A stretch of DNA of 64,000 nucleotides from Polyangia bacterium (lineage in GTDB: Bacteria; Myxococcota_A; Polyangia; Nannocystales; Nannocystaceae), in NCBI GenBank assembly GCA_030430565.1, contig JAUIKS010000002.1, forward strand, positions 372,001 through 436,000. Reading direction: 5' to 3'. The notes under the pieces were generated by a model. The model had not been told where the DNA came from and made no database searches. It saw nothing but the letters and a program-made list of their open reading frames with translations. Positions within the stretch are counted from its first letter, which is position 1. Every line of letters begins with the position of its first letter. A program made the translations under genes and the position numbers. Positions 26,336 to 33,949 of this stretch are shown piece after piece.

Positions 26336-27768
26336 GCGAAGGTGATTCGAATCCCCCGAACCGGCGGATCGCGCTCGTCGACGCCGCCGTGCAGCAGCGG
26401 GCCGGTCGCGCGCCGCCCCCCGCGGCCTTCGAAGAGGCGCTCGGAGCCGTGCTCACGCGCTTCGCCGAGGGCGCCGCGCTCCCGCGCGAACACAGCGAGC
26501 TCGCGCACTTGGCCCGCGAGCTGGTCCAAAACGCGCCGATCTGGATCCTCGAGCAGCGCCTGCGCGAGCTGAGCCACGACGGCTACCTGCGGGGCGCGCT
26601 CGTCGCGATCGCCGCCGACCTGCGCCTACGCCCCCGGCCCGAGGTCGCGCTGCTGCTCGCCCAGGAGCTGCTCGACGCCCTCGACCCCGAGCTCGGGATC
26701 GAGGTCGCGCGCTCGCTGCTCACGATCCCCGAGGTCGACGAGAGCCGCCTGATCCACGGGGGACCCTACGCCTCCATCAACATGATCCTCGGTGACGCGC
26801 TGCTCGACGCGGGCGACCCCTTCTCCGCAGTGCGTCACTTCGAAGCCGTGCTCGTCAGCGACATTGACAACGCCCGGGCCGTCCGCGGCTGGCGCTCGGC
26901 GATGCGGGCGCTCGAGCGTCGCGGCGTCGTCGTCACCCAGCGCGCGCGTGGGCTCGCGCTGCTCGACGGCCTCGAGGATCTCGAACTCTCCGCCGGCCTC
27001 GACTCCGATCGCTACGAGCTCGGGCGCCCGCTCGGCCGCGGTCGCCACGCGGTCGTCTACCAGGCCTACGATCGCCGCGTGGGCCGCGACGTCGCCATCA
27101 AGCGCCTGCTCGCGGGCGGCACGGCGAACCGCGGGGGGCCGACCTCGCGGCTGATCGAGGCCCGCTTTTTCTCCGAGGCGCGCACGCTCGCGCGGGTCCG
27201 CAGCCCCCACGTCGTCGCGCTGCTCGACGCGCAGCCGCGGCACCGCTTCATCGCGCTCAGCCTGTGCCGCGGCGGCAACCTGCGGCTCGCGATCCGCCGT
27301 CGCCTGCTCGGCCCCGCCGACCTACCCCGCGTCGGTGAGCAGCTGCAGGCCGCCCTGCGAGCCGTGCACACCGCCGGCGCGGTGCACCGCGACATCAAGC
27401 CGGTCAACATCCTCGTCCGCGAGGCCCGGCGCGGATCCTCCATCGCCCTCGCCGACTTCGGCCTCGCGCTGCAGGACGGCCCCCGCGACGGTCCCCGCGC
27501 GGGCACGCTGCGCTACCTGGCGCCCGAGCTGCGCGACGTGTCGAGGCCTGGCAGCGCCCGCGCGACGCCGCAGTCGGACATCTTCAGCGCCGGCGTCGTC
27601 CTGCTCGAGCTCGGGCTCGCGCCGCGCCCGCTGCCGGCCGACTTCGACCGCCTCGACAGCCGCTTCGACCCGCGCCCCTTCATCCCCGACGGGCTCCCCG
27701 ACGGCTGGTCGGCCCGGATCGAGAAGATGCTCTCGCCGGACCCGCGGACCCGGCGACTCGCGCGCTGA
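26332..27768 (+). CDS. Ser/Thr protein kinase with helical N-terminus
   Basis: Eukaryotic-type kinase of 478 residues with an unusual order: a helical, probably TPR-like region of about 220 residues comes first, and the kinase domain is C-terminal. Visible motifs are the ATP loop LGRGRHAVVYQAY, catalytic Lys in DVAIKRLL, HRDIKPVNILV (Asp near 354), ADFGLAL (DFG) and YLAPEL. The domain ends normally at MLSPDPRTRR. No membrane segment or PASTA domain is present, so it is likely soluble. GTG 26332 overlaps the FHA gene stop by 4 nt. It probably phosphorylates a partner recognised by the FHA protein, possibly in the adjacent MoxR-vWA system. Confidence 0.88.
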   Translation: MSEGDSNPPNRRIALVDAAVQQRAGRAPPPAAFEEALGAVLTRFAEGAALPREHSELAHLARELVQNAPIWILEQRLRELSHDGYLRGALVAIAADLRLRPRPEVALLLAQELLDALDPELGIEVARSLLTIPEVDESRLIHGGPYASINMILGDALLDAGDPFSAVRHFEAVLVSDIDNARAVRGWRSAMRALERRGVVVTQRARGLALLDGLEDLELSAGLDSDRYELGRPLGRGRHAVVYQAYDRRVGRDVAIKRLLAGGTANRGGPTSRLIEARFFSEARTLARVRSPHVVALLDAQPRHRFIALSLCRGGNLRLAIRRRLLGPADLPRVGEQLQAALRAVHTAGAVHRDIKPVNILVREARRGSSIALADFGLALQDGPRDGPRAGTLRYLAPELRDVSRPGSARATPQSDIFSAGVVLLELGLAPRPLPADFDRLDSRFDPRPFIPDGLPDGWSARIEKMLSPDPRTRRLAR

Positions 27769-27789
27769 GCGGCCATCAAGACGGCCGCT
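27768..27789 (+). terminator. Hairpin just after the kinase stop codon
   Basis: AGCGGCC (27768-27774) and GGCCGCT (27783-27789) form a perfect 7-bp stem with an 8-nt loop, then GTTG. It separates the FHA-kinase pair from the next gene, which has its own promoter. Confidence 0.5.
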
Positions 27790-27817
27790 GTTGACCGACG
27801 CGCCGCGCTCAGGCAGG

Positions 27818-27823
27818 TACACT
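27818..27823 (+). promoter_or_regulatory. Candidate -10 TACACT
   Basis: TACACT ends 11 nt before ATG 27835. TTGACC at 27791-27796 is a possible -35, but at 21 bp it is far. The predicted 5' leader is about 5 nt. Confidence 0.45.
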
Positions 27824-27834
27824 CGCCGCGCAGC

Positions 27835-28515
27835 ATGTCCACGCCCCGCCCCGTACCCCGCTCCAGCTCCGCGCTGCTCGCGGCCGCGACCCTCCTGGTC
27901 GTCGGCAGCGGCGCGGGCGCCTGCGAGGAGGTCCCCCGGACCTTCAGCAGCGCGGGCGCCGAGAGCGAGGCGCTGTTCATCGAGCGCTTTGACGAGGCCG
28001 CGCTCAGCGACGACTGGGCGCCCACGGGCGAAGGCGCGCGCGTCGAGGACGGCGCGCTCGTCGTCGAGGGCCTGCGCAATCACCCGCTCTGGCTCACCCG
28101 CGCCCTGCCCGACGACTTCCGGATCGACTTCGACACCTGGACCGAGGGCGACGAGGGCGACATCAAGGTCGAATTCGCGGGCGACGGCAAGAGCGCGGCC
28201 ACCCAGATGAACTACGTCGCCAGCGGCTACGTGCTGATCTTCGGCGGCTGGAACAACAGCGTCAGCGGGATCTTCCGCCAGAACGAGCACGGCCGCGCCA
28301 AGCAGGTCACCGACGCGGTCACGGTCGAGGCCGGGCGCCGCTACCACGTCACGATCACGCGGGTCGGCGGCTCGATGCGCTGGCAGCTCGACGGCCGCGA
28401 GGTCGTGACCTACGACGACGCGCGGCCGCTGGTCGGCCCGGGCTACCAGCACTTCGCGTTCAGCGGCTGGGAGTCGCGCGTGCACTTCGACAACCTCGTG
28501 ATCCGCGAGCTCTAG
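27835..28515 (+). CDS. Lipoprotein with concanavalin-like beta-sandwich
   Basis: Exported protein of 226 residues. The signal peptide ends SGAGAC (Cys30, probable lipoprotein). The mature part, FDEAALSDDWAPTGEGARVEDG onward to FDNLVIREL, has the pattern of ConA-like lectin/glucanase or DUF1080-type beta-sandwich domains, which often bind or cleave carbohydrate. No catalytic residues can be identified by reading. The stop codon overlaps the GTG of the large kinase gene by one base, so both are probably translated from one mRNA. Confidence 0.65.
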   Translation: MSTPRPVPRSSSALLAAATLLVVGSGAGACEEVPRTFSSAGAESEALFIERFDEAALSDDWAPTGEGARVEDGALVVEGLRNHPLWLTRALPDDFRIDFDTWTEGDEGDIKVEFAGDGKSAATQMNYVASGYVLIFGGWNNSVSGIFRQNEHGRAKQVTDAVTVEAGRRYHVTITRVGGSMRWQLDGREVVTYDDARPLVGPGYQHFAFSGWESRVHFDNLVIREL

Positions 28516-31500
28516 TGGAACCGCAACGACACGGTCGCTACACCCTGACCCGCCGGATCGGCGAGGGCGGCATGGGCGAGGTCTTCCTCGCCACGCGGAC
28601 CGTCGCCGAGGGTCTGACGAAGCGCGTCGTCATCAAGAAGATCCGCAGCGAGTTCGCCGATCAACCTGAATTTCGGGGCATGTTCCGCGACGAGGCCGAG
28701 ATCGCGCTGCGTCTCAACCACGCCAACATCGTCCAGGTCTTCGACTACGGCTCGCTGCCCGACGGCAGCCTGTTCCTCGAGATGGAGGCCATCGACGGCC
28801 TCGACCTCAGCAAGCTGCTCGACGCGCTGACCGCCCGGGGCGAGCGCGTGCCGCCGGTGATCGCCGCCTACATCGCGCATCAGGTCACCGCCGGCCTCGC
28901 CTACGCCCACAACCTCCGCGACGACTACGGCGTGCGCCTCGGCCTCGTCCACCGCGACATCAGCCCGCACAACATCATGGTGACCTACGCGGGGACCGTG
29001 AAGGTCCTCGACTTCGGCATCGCCCGCACGCGCGCGATCAAGGGCAAGGACCCGCGGGAGGACGACACGATCCAAGGGAAGATCGCGTACATGTCCCCGG
29101 AGCAGGCGATGGGCTGGCCGCTCGATCAGCGCTCGGACCTCTACTCCCTGGGCGTGGTCCTGCACGAGCTGCTCACCGGCGAGCTGGTGTTTCGCCTCGC
29201 CGACACCGTGGCCGCGATCACGGCGGTGCGCACCCAGCCGCTCCCGCCCCTCGCCGTGGCCGCGCCCCACGTCCCGGCCGAGCTGACGCGCCTCATCGAC
29301 CGCGCGCTCGCGCGGGTCAGCGAGGACCGGTGGCCGTCGGCGCGCGCGATGCAGGGCGCGCTCGCGGACTACCTGCACCGCGCCGATCCGGTGGTCGACG
29401 ACGAAGTCCTCAGCGGCTTCATCGAGTCCGCGCTGCCGATCGACGCCCGGGCGAGCCTGCTCAGCCCCAACGAGCGCACCACCGCGCCCGTCGACGCCGA
29501 CGCGCCGACCCGCGCGATCGTGGAGGCGCCCGAGCTCCCGACCCGGCCCCGCCCCGCCCCGTCGCCGCCCGAACTCGTCGAGGTGGTGCTCCTGCGCGCC
29601 GTGTTCCGCCGCGTGCCCGAGGAGCTGCTCGAGGCGGAGCGCTCGACGAGAGCCGGTGACGAGCGCGAGGCGGACAAGGACGCCGAGCACCCGTTCTTCG
29701 CGATCGCGCGCGGCATCGTGTTCAAGCGCGGCGGCGTGCTCGAGCGGCTCAACGAGGACGGCATGATCGCGGTCTTCGGGGCGCTGCCGGACACCGGCGA
29801 CGCCGGCACCCAGGCCCTGCGGGCCGCGCTGAGCCTGCGCGAGAGCATCGCCGAGGCCGCGCCCAACACCGGCATCGGCGTGGTCTTGGCCAGCCTCCCG
29901 CTCGCGCTGCGCCGCGAGCTCGCGCCCCCCCGGGTCGAGCTCGCGCCGGCGCTCGATGATCATCTCGCCGCGCTCGCGGGCCGCGTGATCGACCGCCACG
30001 TCACCGTGACCGGCGACCCCGAGCTCACGCGGCGCCTCGAGGGCAGCTGGTCGTTTGGGCCGCCGCGCTTCCTCGACCTCCCCAGCGATCTGCGCGCCGC
30101 GCTGCCGTCTCCGCAGGCCCGCGGCCTCGACCAGGTCTGGCTGCTGCGCGGCCCGGTGCAGGAGCGTGACCACCGGGTCACGCACCCGCCCGGCGTGCGC
30201 GCGCGGCTCTACGGGCGCGAGTTCGAGCTCAAGGCGCTGCGCGACCGCCTCGTCGGCGCCCTGCGCACCCACGACAGCCGGGTCGCGCTGGTCGTCGGCG
30301 ACCCGGGCCTCGGCAAGCACACGCTCGTCGATCGCTTCGTCGCCGCGCTCCCCCGCGGCGCCTGCACGCTGATCAGCGGACGCGGTCACTGGCGTCACCG
30401 CAACACGCCGCTCGGCGCCCTCATCGACCTCGTCCGGCAGTTCCTCGACATCGGCGAGCGCAGCGACGTCGCCCACGTCGCCGGGCAGCTCGCGCGTCAC
30501 GGGCTGCACGACACGACCGAGCTGGCGAGCGCCCTGCTCTCGGCCGCGTCCGCGCTGACCGACGCCCCGAGCCCGGACGGAATCGCCACGGCCCGGCGCG
30601 ACGACACCCTGAACCCGCTGACCGCCTCGCTCGTGCGGCGTGAGCGTCTCGGGCGGCTGATCTGCGAGCTGATCGAGTCGCAGGCCCGCCGACGCCCGGT
30701 CGTGCTGATCATCGAGCGCCTCCACTTCCTCGACGTCGACAGCCTCCGGCTGCTGCGCGCGTGGTTCGAGCGCCCGCTCAAGCTCCCGCTGCTGTGCGTG
30801 TTGACGGCGCGCCACGGCCAGCGCGCGCGCGAGTTCATGACCCTCGAGACAGTCGCCACCATCCGCCTCGGCGAGCTCAACGCGCGCGCCCGTCGCGAGA
30901 TGATCGTCCGCCGCTTTGAAGATCCCGGCTCCGCCGACGCGCTCGCGCGCGCGATCCTCGAGCGCGCCGGCGGCAACCCGCTGTTCATCGAGGAGACCCT
31001 CGCCGCGCTGCAGCGCCAGGGCGTCATCGGCTGGAACGCGACCGGCCGCTTCCTCGTCCTCCGCCAGCGCGGCGTGCCGCCCGAGCTGCCGCCCAGCGTC
31101 GAGGCGCTGCTGCGCGCGCGCCTCGACGCGCTCCCCGAGGCCGAGCGCGAGCTGCTCGAGGCGGCCGCGATCCTCGGCCACGGGTTCCGGACCGCCGAGC
31201 TGCGCGCGCTCATGGTCTCGCCCGAGCGCGTCCGCGGCGACGTGAGCGGGGTCTACACCGACGGCTACCGCGTCGACGAGGTGCGCGCGATCATGGCGTC
31301 CAGCCGCCCCGAGGCCGCGAGCGAAGCGACCCGCGTCGTCGCCGAGCGAGTCTCGCGGAGCATCACGCACCTGCGCGACCTCGGCCTGCTCGAGCTCGAG
31401 ACCGTCCCCGAGCGAGAGTTCGCCGCCGAGCCGCGCTCCAGCAGCCGCAGCCGCGGCCGACCGAGCGAGCGCCTGCGCTTCAACACCGTCAGCCTGCACG

Positions 31501-33074
31501 AGGTCTGCAAGTCAAGCCTCGATCCGGCGCTCGCGCGTCGCCTCCACGCCGCCGCCGCGCGGATCAAGCGCGCGCGCGATGACTACGCGCCCAAGCGCGA
31601 CGACGGCCCCATCGCCGAGCACCTCGCGCTGGCCGGCCGACACGCGAACGCCATCGAGCCAGCGCTCAGCGCGGCCCGACACGCGGGCGAGCTCGCCAGC
31701 AACGTCGAGGCCCATTTTTACCTCTCGCTCGCCCTCTCGGCGCTCCCCGAGGACGACCCGCGGCGCTTCCCGGCGCTGCTGCGCCGCGAGCGGATCCTCC
31801 GGTCCTGGGGTCGACGCCGTGACCAGGGCGCCGATCTTCGGCGACTGGCCGAGTACGCGCAGCGCCACGGTTCAGGCGCGCAGCGGGTCCACGCCGGCAT
31901 TCGCCTGCTGCGCTTTTACCTTGAGTGCGGTCGGGCCCACCACGCCCGACAGCTGCTCGGCCGCGTCGCCAGCGAGCTCTCCCAGGTCTCCGCGCCGACC
32001 TACTACGAGGCCGCGCTCGACGAGATTCGCGCGGAGCTCCTGGCCCACGAGGGTCAGCTCGCCCGCGCCGAGGCGCTCGCCCGCGACGCCCTCGAGCGCG
32101 CGACGCCGGGCCGCCCCGGCACGACCCTGCACGTCCGCTTGCTCGTCAGCATCGGCCGCTACCAGCTCGCCGACGGCCGCCTCGACGCCGCCCAGGAGAC
32201 CTTTGATCAAGCCCTCGCGCGCGCCCGCGCCCTCGGCCATCGTCACCTCGAGGCCGACCTCCTCAACCACCTCGGCGAGGTCGCCGCCCGACGCACCCGC
32301 TATCAAGAAGCGATCGAGCGCTTCAGCGAGGCCGTACGGCTCGATCGCCAGCTCGGCGACCGGGTCGCCACCGGCACCAAGCTCGCCAACCTCGGGATCA
32401 CGTACACCGCCCTGGGGCAGTTCCGCCTCGCGCGCCGCTTCCTCAGCAAGGCGCTCGAGCTGCAGCGCGCCACGCAGCACGCGGGGTTGGTCGGCGAGGT
32501 CCTCGTCAACCTCGCCACGGTCGACGCCGCGCTCGGCGACGTCGACGCCGCCCGCCAGAAGCTCGAGCAGGCCGTCGACGTCGCGCGGCGCCACGGCGAC
32601 CCCCGGACCGAGCTGCGCGCGCGCTCGAGGGCGCTGCGGCTCGATGTAGACCGCCTGCGGGACCCCGCCGCCGCGACCGCCGAGCAAGAGCGCGCCGCGC
32701 TCCAGGAATCCGCGCGCGCGATCCTCCAAGCCGCCCGCGACAAGCAGCTCCGCTCACCCCAGGTCCGGGTGCTGCACTCGCTGTCGCTGCTCGCGGAACA
32801 CGACGGAGACCCCGCTGCCGCCGTCGCGTACGCGCAGGAGGCGGCGACCCTCGTGCGCGCCGGCGCGGCCTCCCTCGACGGCGTCCTCTCCATCCATCAG
32901 CTCGGACGTCTGCTCGTCCAGCGCGGCGACGCCGAAGCGGGAGAGGCTCTGCTCGCCGAGGCCGCCGCGCTCACAAAGCGGCGCCTCGCGGATCTTCGCA
33001 AGCCAGCGCTGCGCCGCGGCTATCTCGCGCTCCCCGAGGTTCGCGAGGTGCTGGGCTACGAGGCCGACCCATGA
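28515..33074 (+). CDS. Ser/Thr kinase / cyclase-like / AAA / TPR signalling protein
   Basis: Cytoplasmic multidomain protein of 1519 residues. The kinase domain (10-290) has IGEGGMGEVF, Lys41 in RVVIKKI, HRDISPHNIM (Asp148) and DFG 166-168. A Pro-rich linker follows. Around 390-470, FKRGGVLERLNEDGMIAVFG resembles the second half of class III nucleotide cyclase domains, but metal-binding Asp residues are not evident, so it is probably non-catalytic. An AAA_16-type ATPase begins near 570 with YGREFELKALRDRL and the P-loop GDPGLGKHT. The C-terminal 500 residues are TPR repeats. This order is known from myxobacterial and other kinase-AAA regulators. GTG 28515 overlaps the previous stop codon (TAGTG). 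Confidence 0.85.
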   Translation: MEPQRHGRYTLTRRIGEGGMGEVFLATRTVAEGLTKRVVIKKIRSEFADQPEFRGMFRDEAEIALRLNHANIVQVFDYGSLPDGSLFLEMEAIDGLDLSKLLDALTARGERVPPVIAAYIAHQVTAGLAYAHNLRDDYGVRLGLVHRDISPHNIMVTYAGTVKVLDFGIARTRAIKGKDPREDDTIQGKIAYMSPEQAMGWPLDQRSDLYSLGVVLHELLTGELVFRLADTVAAITAVRTQPLPPLAVAAPHVPAELTRLIDRALARVSEDRWPSARAMQGALADYLHRADPVVDDEVLSGFIESALPIDARASLLSPNERTTAPVDADAPTRAIVEAPELPTRPRPAPSPPELVEVVLLRAVFRRVPEELLEAERSTRAGDEREADKDAEHPFFAIARGIVFKRGGVLERLNEDGMIAVFGALPDTGDAGTQALRAALSLRESIAEAAPNTGIGVVLASLPLALRRELAPPRVELAPALDDHLAALAGRVIDRHVTVTGDPELTRRLEGSWSFGPPRFLDLPSDLRAALPSPQARGLDQVWLLRGPVQERDHRVTHPPGVRARLYGREFELKALRDRLVGALRTHDSRVALVVGDPGLGKHTLVDRFVAALPRGACTLISGRGHWRHRNTPLGALIDLVRQFLDIGERSDVAHVAGQLARHGLHDTTELASALLSAASALTDAPSPDGIATARRDDTLNPLTASLVRRERLGRLICELIESQARRRPVVLIIERLHFLDVDSLRLLRAWFERPLKLPLLCVLTARHGQRAREFMTLETVATIRLGELNARARREMIVRRFEDPGSADALARAILERAGGNPLFIEETLAALQRQGVIGWNATGRFLVLRQRGVPPELPPSVEALLRARLDALPEAERELLEAAAILGHGFRTAELRALMVSPERVRGDVSGVYTDGYRVDEVRAIMASSRPEAASEATRVVAERVSRSITHLRDLGLLELETVPEREFAAEPRSSSRSRGRPSERLRFNTVSLHEVCKSSLDPALARRLHAAAARIKRARDDYAPKRDDGPIAEHLALAGRHANAIEPALSAARHAGELASNVEAHFYLSLALSALPEDDPRRFPALLRRERILRSWGRRRDQGADLRRLAEYAQRHGSGAQRVHAGIRLLRFYLECGRAHHARQLLGRVASELSQVSAPTYYEAALDEIRAELLAHEGQLARAEALARDALERATPGRPGTTLHVRLLVSIGRYQLADGRLDAAQETFDQALARARALGHRHLEADLLNHLGEVAARRTRYQEAIERFSEAVRLDRQLGDRVATGTKLANLGITYTALGQFRLARRFLSKALELQRATQHAGLVGEVLVNLATVDAALGDVDAARQKLEQAVDVARRHGDPRTELRARSRALRLDVDRLRDPAAATAEQERAALQESARAILQAARDKQLRSPQVRVLHSLSLLAEHDGDPAAAVAYAQEAATLVRAGAASLDGVLSIHQLGRLLVQRGDAEAGEALLAEAAALTKRRLADLRKPALRRGYLALPEVREVLGYEADP

Positions 33075-33766
33075 GCCCGCCGGTCCCCCGGGCCGGTTTG
33101 CGCAATCAAGACGTCGATGCTGTAATTGCCACGATCGTGCGCGTGCGAACACGGACTCTATTGGTGGCGAGCGCCGCCGTCCTTCTCGGGCTCACGGCGA
33201 TCACGCTCCCCGCGTGCGCCAATCGACCAGGCGAGCTCGCGGCCGTTGACGGCACCCGCCGGCTCGTCGTCCGCGACACCAACTCCGGCCTCACCGTCGT
33301 GCTGACGATGGGGGCCTGGGACGGCGTCCCGCCCTACCTCGAGGAGGAACTCACCGTCCTCCACGTCCTCGTCGCCAACATGGGACGCGCGCCGATTCGC
33401 CTCGCGCCCGGCGACTTCGACCTCACCGACGAGCGTGGGTTTCGCTACAACCTCTACGACGCCGGCGGCAGCTTCCGGCTCGCGGCGCCTGGTGAAGGCG
33501 GCGCCAACCCGGTCGCCCGCGGCCAGCACGTCACGACCTACGACCGCGGCGCGAGCGACGACTTCGAACCGATCGACGCGCCCGGCACCGACGTAGCCGC
33601 CTCAGCGCTGCCCTGGGGAGTCCTCCAGCCAGGCACCCAGATGCGCGGCTTCCTGTACTTCGAGCCGCTCGACACGGCCAACAAGGGCAACCTCGTCTGG
33701 CACGCCCACAACGCCCAGGGTGCCCCTGTCGTCGATCTGACCTTCGACCTGCACGTGTTCCGTTAG
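33071..33766 (+). CDS. DUF4352-like exported lipoprotein
   Basis: Protein of up to 231 residues. ATG 33071 overlaps the kinase stop codon (ATGA), but the first 22 residues look unlike a signal peptide. GTG 33137 gives VRVRTRTLLVASAAVLLG, a clean signal ending LPAC (lipobox), so the functional start may be 33137. The mature domain is an Ig-like sandwich of the kind that describes exported Ca- or surface-associated proteins (LTVLHVLVANMGRAPIRLAP is characteristic of the DUF4352 pattern). The function is unknown. It is followed by a terminator-like hairpin. Confidence 0.6.
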   Translation: MSPPVPRAGLRNQDVDAVIATIVRVRTRTLLVASAAVLLGLTAITLPACANRPGELAAVDGTRRLVVRDTNSGLTVVLTMGAWDGVPPYLEEELTVLHVLVANMGRAPIRLAPGDFDLTDERGFRYNLYDAGGSFRLAAPGEGGANPVARGQHVTTYDRGASDDFEPIDAPGTDVAASALPWGVLQPGTQMRGFLYFEPLDTANKGNLVWHAHNAQGAPVVDLTFDLHVFR

Positions 33767-33893
33767 CCGACTAGGCACCACGAGCGCGCACCGCCAAAGC
33801 TCCTCCCGGTTTGCGTCTGCTGCACTCGCTGCGGGCCGAGACGACCCCCGTCGCCCGGTGTTCGTTTGCAAGCTGCAAGACTCGAGTCGAGAA

Positions 33894-33932
33894 AGCGAAA
33901 GAGGCCCACCGCGAGCGGTGAGCCTCTTCGCT
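33894..33932. terminator. Strong bidirectional hairpin between convergent genes
   Basis: AGCGAAAGAGGCCCACCGC pairs with the arm ending AGCCTCTTCGCT, with one bulged A and one mismatch, around a short GAG loop. It lies 17 bp past the stop codon of the giant secreted protein on the minus strand and 128 bp past the lipoprotein on the plus strand. T-tracts are weak on both sides. Confidence 0.65.
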
Positions 33933-33949
33933 GTTTGTGAACGAATCGA

